Source: Planoprotostelium fungivorum (Eukaryota > Evosea > Variosea > Cavosteliida > Cavosteliaceae). From it: a DNA stretch of 64,000 nucleotides. Below the pieces are notes generated by a model. That model saw nothing but the letters and a program-made list of their open reading frames with translations, was not told where the DNA came from and searched no databases. The translations under genes were made by a program, and so were the position numbers. The stretch spans positions 1 to 64,000 of the forward strand of contig MDYQ01000147.1 in the NCBI GenBank assembly GCA_003024175.1, in the 5' to 3' direction. Positions 1-11,216 of the stretch are shown piece by piece; position 1 is the stretch's first letter, and every line of letters begins with the position of its first letter.

Positions 1-246
1 TCTTCAACGGATTTTCCCTCGCTTGTAATTCTTCATCCTTTCCCTAAGGCACCTCGGCAAAAATACCTATGTCTGGCGTACTTTCTATCGCGAATGACCA
101 GGAACGGGTTCATCAGAGAGACAACAGCACTGGATCACCTCTTCATTCTCCTCGGAGGTAGATATAGGATGGACTGTGAGATATACACCATCTATAAATG
201 GTTCAGTGTGGGAGATTCTGGCTCGTCTTGGTGTTTGTGGAACTAG
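1..246 (+). CDS. 3' end of an unrecognised gene, cut by the window edge
   Basis: Frame 1 is open from the first base to a TAG at 244-246, giving 81 codons with no internal stop. The peptide has ordinary protein composition, with several aromatic residues and motifs such as RETTALDHLF and EIYTIYKWF. The start and upstream exons lie outside the window, so no domain can be named. It could also be a chance open frame, because no intron or second exon supports it. Confidence 0.35.
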   Translation, partial: SSTDFPSLVILHPFPKAPRQKYLCLAYFLSRMTRNGFIRETTALDHLFILLGGRYRMDCEIYTIYKWFSVGDSGSSWCLWN

Positions 247-812
247 CCACGGGCGGTCGATCTTCGTAGAATAGAAGCTGGATGACCTCGAACTGGTTCA
301 CGGTGAACCCAGACCGGGACTGAGGCTAAAGAGCCCAGCGAGGGGTTAATTCGCCATATTAATACGAGAGACCGAGCAACAGAACGACAGTATTCCAGAG
401 CGTGACGGTGAAGATATGATGCACACAACGACAACGCCTCTGTTGGGCTTTGATTCGCGAAGAAGAGTGTCTATCAGAGCAAACAGGAGACACTTGATGG
501 TGATTGACCACACCGTGTCACACGAACATCATCAACAGTGCTCCATCACATCATCGACAGTGACCATCGTTCAGCACCTCTAACGGTAACATCACACTCA
601 TCACTGCCCTTGAAGACATTGACGGCAGCTTCTGAGCCCTGTGTGGACAAAATTGGTGGAATAGTCAATGAAAAGAAATAAAATGACGCGATGCGTCTCA
701 GATATGCAGACATCCATTTCACTCAACGAAATCTCACGGATTATACGTAACTCAACATTCAGAGCTCTCTCGTCTTCAAATTCACGCAACCAACAACACC
801 AACACACGCACG
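247..812. other. Intergenic stretch without a supportable gene
   Basis: I see only short, overlapping open frames on both strands, none with splice-compatible continuations or a recognisable domain. The right end merges into the promoter of the repetitive protein gene that starts at 882. Confidence 0.5.
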
Positions 813-881
813 TTTATTTAAACACCCAATCCGTGAGTCCTCCTCTCTACCTCTTTATTTACATCTTCATACAGAACCAAA
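813..881 (+). promoter_or_regulatory. Core promoter and 5'UTR with a probable small intron
   Basis: A TATA-like TTTATTTAAA lies at 813-822, about 60 bases before the ATG at 882. Bases 833-874 run GTGAGTCC...ATACAG, a good GT-AG intron of 42 nt inside the leader, with AACCAAA just before the ATG. A leader intron would match the size of the coding introns in this window. Inferred from consensus only. Confidence 0.4.
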
Positions 882-1998
882 ATGCCCATCCGTGACAAAC
901 TTTCTGGACTCCTCCACCGTGGAAACAGCGACAAGACCCTCAACAACAACACCACCGCCGCTCCCGTCGCTCCTCTGAACAACACCGTCGCTGGAAGATC
1001 ATACGAACTCCCCGCTGAGGAGCCAGTCATCGCCACCGTTGCCCCCACCGCCGTTGCCCCCGTGGCTCACCACAACCCTCTGGACAGAAACCACGACGGC
1101 AGAGTCGATATGAACGACTTATCCGGCAGACGTATGTCTCAGGGATACGAGGTCAACAGCCTGTCTCAGGGATATGAGGTCAACAGCCTGTCCCAGGGTT
1201 ACGAGATGAACCAAGGAGTCTACGTCCAATCCGCCCAGAGAGCCTCTATCACCAGAGCCGAGCCCACCATCATCGAGACCATCCAGAAGGACGTCGTCAT
1301 CCAGGAGAGAATCCACCCCGTCGAGAAGGAGGAGATCCAGCCCATCATCTACAGAGAGAGAGAGCAACTCGATGTCAAGCAGGTCACCCAGATGCTGCAC
1401 GAGACTCAAATCGAGCCCACCATCATCCAGCAGAGAGAGCTTCCCGCCGAGAGACGTGAGGCCATCATCGAGAGAGGGTGAGTCCACAGCTCTTCGACAC
1501 GAACTGAATTACAACAGAGCCGCCATCGAGGAGAACATCATCCTCCCCTCCGTTCACCGCGACGCCACCCTCAGAACTCAGCAGATCCACGCACCCATCG
1601 TAGAGGAGACCATCAAGAGAACCGTCATTGAGGAGATCCAGCCCGTCCTCGAGAGAGACGTCTTCGTCCCCACTGTCATCCAGAACACCCAGCCCATCTA
1701 CGAGAAGATCGTCGAGGCCCCCACTGTCTACCGTGAGGTCAGAGACATGAGAGTCCAGAGCACAGAGTTTGTCCAGCCCGCTCTCTACACTCAGCCCGCT
1801 CTCCCCGTCTACACTCAGCCCGCAGTGAGAGAGACGATCGTCGTCCCCTCTGCCCCCAAGGTCGAGTACGTGACCATGGCCACCACCACCACCACCAACG
1901 AGACCTTCGTTCCCGCCAAGCTGATCCAGGAGGGAGAGCTGAGAAACTGGCAGCCTGCCGCCAGCCAGGTCGCCCAGGCCCCCATCCGCAGAGTTTAA
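882..1998 (+). CDS. Repetitive charged protein with one EF-hand-like loop
   Basis: Two exons (882-1477 and 1518-1998) are joined by a 40-nt GT-AG intron that keeps frame (GG|A), giving about 358 residues. The N-terminus is rich in Asn, Thr, Ala and Pro. Residues about 68-79 form a calcium-loop-like sequence, DRNHDGRVDMND, with acidic or Asn ligands at positions 1, 3, 5, 9 and 12. Three copies of the nonapeptide SQGYEVNSL follow (27-bp DNA repeats at 1137-1217). The rest is a string of related segments built on I-E-x-I-Q-P and P-T-I-I, ending in YTQPAL/YTQPAV repeats. Such quasi-repeats occur in fungal allergen-like and alveolin-like structural proteins; a structural or stress role is only inference. 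The codon pattern is very C-rich, consistent with high expression. Confidence 0.8.
1137..1217 (+). repeat. Three tandem 27-bp coding repeats
   Basis: The units 1137-1163, 1164-1190 and 1191-1217 each encode a version of SQGYEVNSL. The first two differ by a single base and the third is diverged. They lie inside the gene at 882-1998. Confidence 0.85.
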
Positions 1999-2191
1999 AT
2001 TGATATAAAAAATGTTATTTATCAGACCGTGTTGTTTTCATTCTCCACTGAATGACCTTTGTTCCTCGAGATGGCACGTACGAACCTCTTTTGTCACTAC
2101 AACGGAGTTTTATCTTTGAAGATTCTCTCGACCCAAGGATCCATTCTGCGACGAACAGCACAGATTCAGGGAGGAGCCGAAAGAGGTCATC

Positions 2192-3182
2192 GTGCTGATG
2201 AGTGGCTCCTTTACACACAGAGAGACAGGTCCACCGACGGAACAACACCCACACACGAATCAAGATACGACCGAACCTCACAACTCGATAGACACCACGC
2301 AACCAAACGAACACAATGAAGACATCGAAGGACGCTGTCAGCTTCATCAACAACTGCAAAGGAGCGAACGAAGGAATCCGATCAATGTGCATTCGCTACA
2401 GGCGAACATAGAGAGGGACAACCGTAGCATTCTATTACGGTGGATACAAGAAACGTGCCATTCACTTCAATATGGACACACCACATTTCTCAACTCGGTA
2501 CATCTTGTAGACAGGGTGCTCTCTCTTTGGCCGCTACCAGTAGATCAACTGCAACTCGTCGGTGTGACTTGCTTCTTTATATCAGGTGAACCACTCGACA
2601 CAAACACACCATCTCGACTTAACATGCGTCAGCTAAACTGGAAGAATTCGAAGCACCCGAAGCAAGTCTATTGAACGAGCTCACGGATAACACGTATTCT
2701 ATTGCGCTCATCATAGACATGGAACGCATGATCCTCAACTTGTTAGGTGCGATATTTTCTCCCCTTAGAACCCTCCTCACTTTATCGCTCAGGTTTCGAT
2801 GTCCTCGGGGTAACAGCAGCCCACTTGATGTCTTGTTACACCGACCTGACTGCCCAACACCCAAATCTTAGGAATGACGTCTTAGATCTAGTGAAAGAGT
2901 GCCTCATCGGTGATGATCGTTCTCTCTGTACGTTCTCACATCCTTCTAGATGGTGGATTCATGGAAGAGAGTCCCTCTATTCTCACGGCCGCTGCTGTGG
3001 TTGTGATCGAGCACAAGTACGGAAGAGATCAAGTGTGGGGCACCATGTTGGAGAGGATTACAGGGTACAATAGAGAATCTGTTCTTTCTCTATCGAATAG
3101 AATGATCCTGAGGTGGGATGTAATGATCACGTTGTCAACCTCAAGTACGACAGTTTTGGAAGCGAGGAGACAAAATGAGTGA
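2192..3182 (+). CDS. Cyclin (A/B-like N-terminal and C-terminal cyclin folds)
   Basis: Four exons (2192-2585, 2633-2746, 2793-2909, 2950-3182), all with phase-1 junctions, give 285 residues. The cyclin box is clear: a helix with R-x-x-L-L-R-W-I-Q-E, then T-x-F-L-N-S-V-H-L-V-D-R-V-L, then DQLQLVGVTCFFIS, and AKLEEFEAP, the place of the K-E-E motif that contacts CDKs. The next part (YSIALIIDMERMILNLLGF) is the typical last helix of the first fold, followed by a second fold ending in poorly conserved sequence. It should activate a cyclin-dependent kinase; the subtype is not certain. The start at 2192 is chosen because the frame opens just upstream and leaves about 85 residues before the box. No destruction box was identified. 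Confidence 0.85.
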
Positions 3183-3373
3183 AGAATCGAAATAAATGCC
3201 TGTTGTTCTGCATGCGTTCTTGAAAAGATATGGGCATCGGTCGGGCGATGAATAGTAGTCCGAACTTCCATCGACATCTGTTGAACAGGAGAGCGCAGAA
3301 TATAAATGTCAGTCAGGCACCACGTGATGCCGGGGTTCAAATTTTCCGAAATCCGAAGATCACAAATCATCAG

Positions 3374-5250
3374 ATGACGGAGAGGCCCCTTGGAAGGCTA
3401 GAGAAGTGAGTGATTGCCTCGCAATTCAGGCGTTAACCGATTGAAGGTGGAGCGTTGCTCGTCAAAATACGGGAGTATATTTTTCTGTGTTGGTTGGAGG
3501 GCAGTACAGCTTTCCTGACACAGTCAGTGGTAATAAGTCGCAAGATTCACAAAGATTTTTACACAAGACCATTCTGGAATGCCTTCCGTCCATCCTCGCC
3601 GAGCACCCTCCTTTGAATTACATTTTAGGTAACGGAAGAATAAGGACACCAACAATTGACATCATTTGAGAGGGAGAAGATGGAACAAATCCAACCTTTC
3701 GAAGATTGAGCAAGATCGACTTGGAGAAACTAGTGTCAATTGAGATTGAAGAGGACGAAAAGGAGGACACCATCAAGACGAGATTAGATTCTTTAATTCA
3801 GGAGCAGTTGAACACGAGGTGAACAAGTGACCCCACGATTCGTTCACCTGATCGATGCAGGTTCCCAATCGAGAACAAAGAGATTCCTTTGTGGAGGATT
3901 CGCGTCTTGATGGCGAAGAAGGAAGGAAGATGGTGCAGCTGGATTCTGTTTGTGTACCATCACAGCATAGCTGATGGTATGTCTGGAAAGTTGTTCCACG
4001 AGTCGCTATTATCCAAGCTCAACAAGGACCACACGGTTCGAGTGAGAGAGGATCTCTTCATCCAATTGAAACATACCAGAACGGAAACCCAGGGACGACA
4101 CCACCCTTGGAGGAAGTGTTGGACATGAGACCTTCATTACTCTACCTCATACTCACTATCCTTCTCGAACTCATTCTACCCCAATGGGTCTCACACATGA
4201 TCGGTCAGTCGCATTTCACCCAAACAACCTCCATTCACACACGACAGGAATGAAGAAAGACTTTTGGGTGGGAACGAGAGAGACGGAGAAGCAGATACCA
4301 AATCCATACGACCCCAAGAAGGGAACGAAGACCAGACAGATCAATCTCTGCTTGGAGGACCAAGCGTGTCAAGGGTTGTACAAGCTGAGCAAAGAACATG
4401 ACGTCACCATGACATCCATCATCGACACTCTCATCGCCTTTTCCATCGCCTCTGTCTTCAGGTGACCTGCGAGAGTCAATTCATCTGAAGAGCAAGAGAG
4501 GGGAGGGGGATCGTACTGAGGTGCAATACGCCCATGAATCTGAGGGAGGAGATCAGAAAGAAGGGAGAGAAGGGTTCAGAGGTAGTGACATCGGGGACGA
4601 TGGGGGTCATGGTGGGGAGCCACCAATACCACTTTGTTCTACCCGGAGATGCAACTCGAACGCGGTTCTGGAGTGTCTGTAAGGAATTCCACAGGGGTGA
4701 GGGATGGAAGAGCGATGGGAGACTAATGGGGTAGATCTGCACTCTTCGAAGGCAGTGACGGAGGCAAAATATCGAGTGGGGATGTTGGCCCACCTGAAAG
4801 ACAGAGGAAATGCCTCGGGAATGGACAGGTACATCCGAAATAAGATGGCAAAGGCGGTGGAACAGAACGAGACCCCTCGCTCAGGGAGCTTCGAACTCAG
4901 TAACCTCGGACTCTGGACGGTGAGTGGGATCACAGTTCGTGCGCTCATTCTTTCGATAGCCCGAAGGACAGCAGGGACAGTGGAATGTGATGTCAGGATT
5001 ATTCGCCCAATCGAACGGACCTCTGGGATCTGCCGTGGTGTTCTCCAGCGTCACAGTGAAGAGGGAAGGAAAGATGAACATGAACCTCTGCATGAACTGG
5101 CAGGAGGGAGTCATCGAAGAGTGGGAGGCCTTGGAGCTGCTCAGCCTCTTGGAGTGGGGGTGTAACACCATCATCACCGACCAGTTTGTGGGCAATTGGT
5201 TGATGTCGCAATGGGAGACTTTATCTTCTCCAGCGAGAGCTTCGTCATGA
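3374..5250 (+). CDS. Alcohol acetyltransferase / condensation-superfamily acyltransferase
   Basis: About nine exons separated by introns of roughly 30-48 nt can be joined in frame. The N-terminus MTERPLGRLEK continues into WSVARQNTGVYFSV, as in fungal alcohol acetyltransferases (AATase family). The catalytic HHxxxDG motif is present as HHSIADG near 3960. Later family blocks are visible: LEEVLDMRPSLLYL, then TPMNLRE after the middle region, and a C-terminal part with GLFAQSNGPLGS. The expected reaction is acyl transfer from acyl-CoA to an alcohol or amine; the substrate cannot be told from sequence. An in-frame ATG at 3230 would add 48 residues; 3374 is preferred because the family usually starts close to RPLG. 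It lies in the same direction as the cyclin upstream. Confidence 0.8.
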
Positions 5251-5447
5251 AGATTCGAGAATAAACGGAGGTGCAGTTTATGTACACGATGGAATCTGGT
5301 AGTACAGGGATCCATCAAACGAGAAGAATTTACATCTTGGCCGTCCCGGCGTCACCCTTCCCCACGAGGGACGTTATGCCGCTCCACAGAGATCCCAGAT
5401 TGATGCCTCCGTCTGTCACCCTCAGTTTCACGCTCTCCCACTTGTGA

Positions 5448-6905
5448 TCACTCACTCGCATCACTCGGGTTCTCTGCCGTTGTTCCGTTTCCTTGTATGG
5501 CCTTCTCTACACCTTGGAGTTGCTCCTCCGTCATCTTTGCTGGGAAGAGAATGTCGTACGTCAAGATGAGATCTCCCTTCTCCCCTGGCCGCTTCGTGAT
5601 CGGCATTCCCTCTCCTGAATCATTCAATGTCTGCCTCCTCCCTCTCCTCACCCTTTTTTACGATGCGAGTCTGGGGTGTGATGACTCCTTCCGAGGTGAT
5701 CTTCAGTTTCCTTCCATCCAACGTGGAGATCTGTTGGACTGTCAGCGGGTGATGGAAGAGAGTCAGGATAGTCGCCACGATGAGATCACCTGCGTGTCTC
5801 TCCCTCGAAGTGCATCTACGAGGTCGATCTTGATCTTGAGATGTAGATCGTTGTCGTGTCTCTCGTATTCCTCGTGCATTCTCTCTTTCACGTAGAACAC
5901 CACATCGGAGGGTTCCTCACCTGGTCTGATGTCTCCCTCTCTGGGAAAAGTGATCTTCGTACCTTCTTTCCATCCCTTCTTCACCTATCTCCCTGTCACT
6001 CCATCGTATCCCCCAAGTCCCACCTCAATGGTAAATACTTTCTCCGTCTTCACAGATCTATCATACGTTCGTATTTTCTCTCAAACCATCACTCACCTTC
6101 CACTAGAGTCTTTGATGTTCTTCGTCATCTTGACATTCTTCGTTGTTCCCAAGTATAATTCCTCCAGAGAGCAGATGAGATTCCCCTGAATAGGCTCTCC
6201 CTTCCCTGCTTTCATCGCTGTGCCTCGTTAATGGAACGTGCGAGTGTATGCGATGCAAGACTCACGAGTGGGTGGCTCTTCTTCTTCCGTGTGAGTGTAT
6301 CTCGGTTCGTATTGGTAGAATCGATTGTGTTCCGTCTTAGCTCCAGAGAAACGATGATGCGGATTGAAGTGAGGCCCTCCGTTCATGAACGGTGATCGAG
6401 AGAAACCTCCCATTCCTGATTCGATTCATTCTTCATGTATTTTGTGGCTAAGTCACCTCCGCCTGCCATGTTCTGGAAGAATTGTGCAAAGATGTCGTCA
6501 GCTGATGATGGAGTATAGCGGTGTGTGTAGTTGTTCTGTCCTCTGAAGGGATCGGCCCCAAAGCTGAAGTTTTGCGGTTTGTTTTGTGGGGGTGGCTGTC
6601 CCTTCAAGCCTTCTTCACCATAGAGATCATACATCTCCTTCTTATTCTTATCGATCAGCACCTCGTACGCTTCTGAGATCTCTTTGAACTTGACCTCCGC
6701 TTGTTCCCTCCCACGATCAGTTGTGCAACAGTGATGAATGACATTCACTTGTTATTGATGTTTCGATCCGGGTGCCATTGCAGTGCCAGCTTCTTGTAAG
6801 CTTTCCTTGTCTCGGATTCATCCGCAGTTCTGGTGTCCGATCAGCCATGTCTGAAGTGACTTTTCACCTCTGGATGCCTAGAATGGCATAGTAATCCTTG
6901 CCCAT
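5448..6905 (-). CDS. Class II DnaJ (DNAJB/Sis1-type) Hsp40 co-chaperone
   Basis: The start [12 protein letters not shown] at 6905 is followed by exons encoding [15 protein letters not shown], which carries the J-domain HPD motif that stimulates Hsp70, then [17 protein letters not shown] and [14 protein letters not shown]-type linker ([24 protein letters not shown]) leads to two C-terminal substrate-binding domains: [52 protein letters not shown] and [17 protein letters not shown]. There is no zinc-finger region, hence class II. About nine exons with short introns. After the TGA at 5448 another frame continues in the same direction (HKWESVKLRVTDGGINLG to a TAA near 5327), so an alternative 3' exon is possible. 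Confidence 0.9.
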
Positions 6906-7001
6906 CGTAGTTTGTGTACGTGCAATCGTATGTGCGCATAGAACATTTCATTCATTCGAAATTCTGTCGGATTTTCTTCCACTTGATTGCAATCATCCTA
7001 A

Positions 7002-7292
7002 TGGTGTGCATAATGTTCTCGACTTCCTGGGCTCTGCAAATCGCCGATCGTCTTGGTGAGTCGTTTCATCACCCCCGCCCGCTAATATTTGAATAGAATT
7101 CTGGTGATCAAGACGATTCAATGCGACAACCCTTCCTCTTCGGAAGAAAATCGTAAAAGAGAACCACACTACCGTTCTGGAGCATCATTAATCTCGAACC
7201 GTTCGGTCAACTATCCACCTGTGAGACGACGTCACAGAGATCTCTGTAGAGAGGTAGATCAGAAGAACAGCTACGTGGGTCTTCCTCTTTGA
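7002..7292 (+). CDS. Possible small secreted protein (weak)
   Basis: The ATG at 7002 begins a hydrophobic stretch, MVCIMFSTSWALQIADR, that could be a signal peptide; an in-frame hydrophobic extension exists upstream. A downstream open frame (7089-7292) encodes a basic, Ser-rich 60-residue segment. The two can be joined in phase only with a weak donor (GA|GTCGTT), while the stronger GTGAG donor puts the second exon out of frame. No family is recognised. This may be a non-coding region. Confidence 0.22.
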
Positions 7293-7979
7293 TGTTGTGG
7301 CTATACAATTCGACTGGAACACGATCTATGGCACACATCAGGGAGAACTCGATCAATGTTGAGTAGACCCAAAGGTACGCACAGAGGTTTGGCTTCGTTT
7401 AGGAAGATTCATGCAGAAGATACGAAAGAATTTGAGATTCCCACACGGTGTGATGAAGCACGGTACCTTCTCTTGTGGTGGATACTGCATCCTCTTGATC
7501 ATATTCACAGCATGACAGATTGTGATAAAGAATGAAAGGAGAATCAATGACACGTATGAATGTCGTCATCGATTGTTCATCATTCAATCGTTCCTCGTCA
7601 CTCATTATTCAACTTTGTCCATCATCGTCACCCATCATTCAACGTCACCCATAGTTCATCATCGATTGAGCAACATAGGTAAGTTCTGGTTCACTCCCAA
7701 CTTGTAAATCTGTGAGGAGACAAGATGTGAGGGATTGTTTACATTACATTGACTGGTGACAATGAAGACAATGATGCAATCATGTAATGATGACCTCATT
7801 GTTGAGATGCCATCAAACGACTGCAATATCTCCCTAAACCCTCTAGCTCATCCAATGGAGGTGACACTGGGACCAGCAACAGCGCTTCTGCTATCATTCT
7901 CTGCATCTTTTGTTGTCATGAGAATGAATATCCACGCATGATGATCCTTTCCTTTATTATAATAAGATTCCAGCCGCTT
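7293..7979. other. No supportable gene
   Basis: Only short frames on both strands. Around 7600-7675 a loose repetition of CGTCACCCAT and ATTCAAC words is seen, without a clean unit. Nothing resembles an RNA gene. Confidence 0.45.
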
Positions 7980-8447
7980 TCATCTGAGAGAAGGCCCCAA
8001 ACCAGCTGTTGTTTGGGTTGGTATGCTCCGTAAAGCCTGCCTCTTGGACTTGTGCAACGACAAATGATGATGATCACCAATCTCGTGGTACCCGTAGTGG
8101 TCCAAATAATTTCCCTTGAAAACTTGGTTCTTCTTGACACCCTGCTCTTCCAGAAATTCGGCGTAATTCTGTACATATTCTCCTGGCAATAGGGTCTTGT
8201 GTGACCATTTGGAGTGAAGTTGACCTGTCAAAGATGTCGGTCTATGTGACATATTTGGATGAATACTCACGATCATGTCCATCACTACTTCACACCACTT
8301 CCACTTTCTTCCTTGGCTCAATCTGTCAAGGATTCTCTCAGCCTTGAAATAATAAATTGTGCCCAGCAGTAATGGCTGTGGTAAACTCTCTTTCAGAGGT
8401 GGCGCTGGTTTTTTGTTGGGTCCAAAGTCTGACCCAGGCAGAGTCAA
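7980..8447 (-). CDS. Unrecognised ORF, strand uncertain
   Basis: A 155-codon frame contains protein-like sequence such as LGTIYYFKAERILDRL, GRKWKWCEVVMDMI and LPGEYVQNYAEFLEEQ. A GTGAGTATT...TTTGACAG segment within it could be an intron, in which case the downstream frame changes. No domain is recognised. A plus-strand frame (8359-8760) overlaps the start, so one of the two is probably spurious. Confidence 0.35.
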   Translation of the reverse strand: MTLPGSDFGPNKKPAPPLKESLPQPLLLGTIYYFKAERILDRLSQGRKWKWCEVVMDMIVSIHPNMSHRPTSLTGQLHSKWSHKTLLPGEYVQNYAEFLEEQGVKKNQVFKGNYLDHYGYHEIGDHHHLSLHKSKRQALRSIPTQTTAGLGPSLR

Positions 8448-8760
8448 TCAGTGGTCAATTGACAAGCGCCGTGACTTTCCAGAAGGCCTGCCGAACTGGT
8501 CAGTAATCGAGTGGTTGTCTCTTCCAACCACTGACCGTCCACCATATCCACAAGGCTATCGAGTCCATCTACAGAAGCCGTTCACCCACAACAAGCCGAC
8601 TCAACTCACTGCCGAAGGGAATGACGAGGCTGAAGAGGCCTTTGATCTTGAAGCACCAGAGGACGCTACCCTCAACGCTGTCCTTGCCTCATCGACGGAA
8701 CCGAAGACCCTATTAACGGAACCAATGAAAGATTCAAGGACTAGGCTGAGAGTGGATTGA
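8359..8760 (+). CDS. Unrecognised ORF upstream of the effector-like gene
   Basis: An open frame of 133 codons runs to a TGA at 8758-8760. Its second half (for example FDLEAPEDATLNAVL) is acidic and looks like protein, while the first part overlaps the minus-strand ORF. No domain is seen. It lies 234 bases upstream of the effector-like gene and may belong to the same insertion or to a leader exon; this is inference. Confidence 0.22.
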   Translation: MPSSNGCGKLSFRGGAGFLLGPKSDPGRVNQWSIDKRRDFPEGLPNWSVIEWLSLPTTDRPPYPQGYRVHLQKPFTHNKPTQLTAEGNDEAEEAFDLEAPEDATLNAVLASSTEPKTLLTEPMKDSRTRLRVD

Positions 8761-8994
8761 ACGGTAGGTGTCGTGTTGTCCATTGTGACGTGATTGTGTT
8801 CAATTTCGTTCCTTGTTCAGATTCCCATTCGCAGGTGCGAGTTTTCTTCGCTGAACGAGACGCGCGAAGAAGAAAACACATCACGCTCTAAAGACTCTGG
8901 TAAGTTCTGTTCGTTATTGTTATATTTGTATATCTCATTCTTTCTTTTGTTATTGTTGAGAATTGTTGACCCATCTTTACGCTCTATAGTTGAA

Positions 8995-10905
8995 ATGGCC
9001 ACTCCTCGCCCTCGAGACGACTCTTATTTGAGTGGACTTCCAACTATCGACGCCAAGAGAAGTGCCCTCGCCGCTGATGTTCGACGTCTAACAGATGAAG
9101 AGGCGAGCGGGCCACTGGTACATGGATAACTACGGCCACAGAAATAGAGTTAGACATCTGGCTCACAATCTCTCATCAGGGGTTCATTGACTCTGTGAAG
9201 GCAAAGGGACCCGCACAACTTCCCAACCAAGGCACCCCAGCCGGTGAGTAGATTTCTCGAGTTCTTGGACTGTGTTCGTGTCGCGTCCTTGGGCCATTGG
9301 CAGGCCTTGGCTCCTTCTCGTCGTCTATCTAATATTCTATAGCACAGGCAACCATTGCCAAACTCGAGACTGATCTTCGAGCTGAACGCGAACGAGCTGA
9401 AGCTGAACGCGAACGAGCTGAAGCTGAACGCGAACGAGCTGAACGATCCAACAGAGAGCTCCGTCTGTCTCGGATCAGAGAGTATGAACATTCTATGACA
9501 ATCACGTCGGCCGCATCTATCGTTGATGTAGCATTTCCTGGGATGCGCTTTGTAGATCAGAATAAGACAATTGCGGAATTACCGAAATATTCCTCACCGG
9601 TCGTAAGACCAAAGGCCTATGTAACTCTACCCCCAACCGCGAGGGAGGACCCTGAAGTTCAAGGCAGCTTATTCGCCCTGGTCAAGCAGATGACTCACAA
9701 CCACCTCTTTGCACACGACACACACAGCTCCAACTATCCCGCGGACCCCGTGCAAAAGCCGGACGCTACAATTACAGCAAACGGAGGTCGTTCAACCATG
9801 TGGTGCGATCACCAAGTGACCCTGGAATTCAAGAGCTTTTTAGACGCCGGAAGCACCGTCAAGGGACTATCTCAGCTCGTGGTGCGCCTGCGTGCCATAT
9901 TTAGACACCAACCCCGGAGACGAACAGCATATGGCGTCCTCGCCGACACGACCCACGTAATCTTCTGTCGAGCTGAGAACACCGACGACTACACCACCTT
10001 CTGGAGGACCACACCGATGCCCATCCTCTCTGCGCAAGGAGATTGGAGTGACGGAGGCAGGGCGCTCATGAATCTTCTCCATTCAACTCTGGACGTCCTC
10101 GGCTGTCCCGCCCCATTGTTTCACAATGACGGAAAACAACACCTGAAGTGTCCAGAGGGGACAAGGTTTGTTACCGTCATCGAGTCAATTCAGATGATCA
10201 GGGAGGGCACCGGCAATCAAGCACACCTTGCCTCGGGGACCACTCAGTACAATACGAACCGACACATGCTCAAATTCTTCCCACACGAACGCTTTGACAA
10301 TTATCAGAGAGAAGAAGCGGCCTTGAAGAGGCTGGGAGAGCAGAACCCCCTCAAGCTATTAGACTCAGGGACATGGGAAAACCAGGGCACCACCTTCTAC
10401 GTCATCGCTAGCACGCCAGTGGGGATTCCCATCCGCCAAGCGTGGGCAGCAGATTCGTCACCTGGGAACCTGAAGCGATGGGCTCGCGAGATTGCGGACC
10501 AAATTGAGAACAGCCACAAACGTGGTTGTCGGTGACATATCTCCCAACAATATCATCGTCTTTAACAATTCCGCCGTGGTCGTTGATTGGGAGAGCAGTG
10601 TCGACATTACCGATAGTGCGTCGACGGAACCTGCGCTCATAGCGACCATACCGTACTGCTCTGTCCACATACACCACGCTTTTATCACGCAAGAACCCAT
10701 CACCCTTGTGGCGCACGATGATCTACAAGCCCCCTTCTATTCACTGATCGCAATCGCATTTGGAGAGGTGCCCTGGAGACATTCTCTCTTTGCAGAGATG
10801 GAGACTATGAAGCAAGCATACTCGTCTCTTGACGACACGTGGGCATTATATTGTTCGACCAGAGACCAAGAGCTGTGTTCTATTGTGGGAGGGTATCGTA
10901 AATAA
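8995..10905 (+). pseudogene. Effector-type gene: coiled coil, restriction-nuclease-like region and kinase-like region; looks broken
   Basis: The start MATPRPRDDSYLSG is followed by a helical segment, an intron of about 100 nt ending near 9344, and a charged coiled coil made from RAEREERAE-type units. A long segment (about 9495-10500) has the character of a restriction-endonuclease-like fold (D-A-T-I-T-A followed by VTLEFKS, a D...ExK-type signature). It is followed by a kinase-like tail with GDISPNNIIV and a VVDWE segment in place of HRD and DFG. This order matches the nuclease-kinase proteins related to Crinkler-type eukaryotic effectors, which derive from toxin and transposon systems (established family knowledge; assignment by eye). 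The gene does not read through in one frame even allowing for normal introns, so it looks like a fossil with roughly one or two breaks. Confidence 0.5.
9381..9443 (+). repeat. Three tandem 21-bp repeats encoding the coiled coil
   Basis: The unit GCTGAACGCGAACGAGCTGA plus A repeats perfectly or nearly so three times, encoding AERERAE heptads. Exact seven-codon periodicity fits a coiled coil expanded by slippage or unequal exchange. Confidence 0.85.
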
Positions 10906-11216
10906 ATGAATATTTGGTCTGGGCTGCGTGATGGTCCTTCATGACATCCAGTTGGCTTTATGTGACTTCTGATGTTTGAGTGATTGACTGAAGGCAGATC
11001 GAACACCCCAGAGGTATCCAATCTGCACACCTCAAGTTGCCACGAGGTCTATCACCGTCTGTAGGAGGAGACACTGCCTCCTGGTCTCATCGCGATCCCA
11101 CCACCGGAGGAACAGAGAGTGTTGATTTCCTCTTTCTCTTGATGACACGGATGAATGAGGTACTGGGTGGTGAGATCGCTGGGATTGAATCTGCAGAGCG
11201 GTCCGTCCAAACGTTC

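Noticed and set aside
1119-1487. Long minus-strand ORF opposite the repetitive protein
   Set aside because: Leu/Asp/Gly-rich shadow produced by the GC-rich repeats of the sense gene; the sense frame has introns, repeats and an EF-hand-like loop.
8359-8783. Possible mobile-element ORF upstream of the effector-like gene
   Set aside because: No transposase, reverse transcriptase, terminal repeats or target duplications could be seen, so no element is called.
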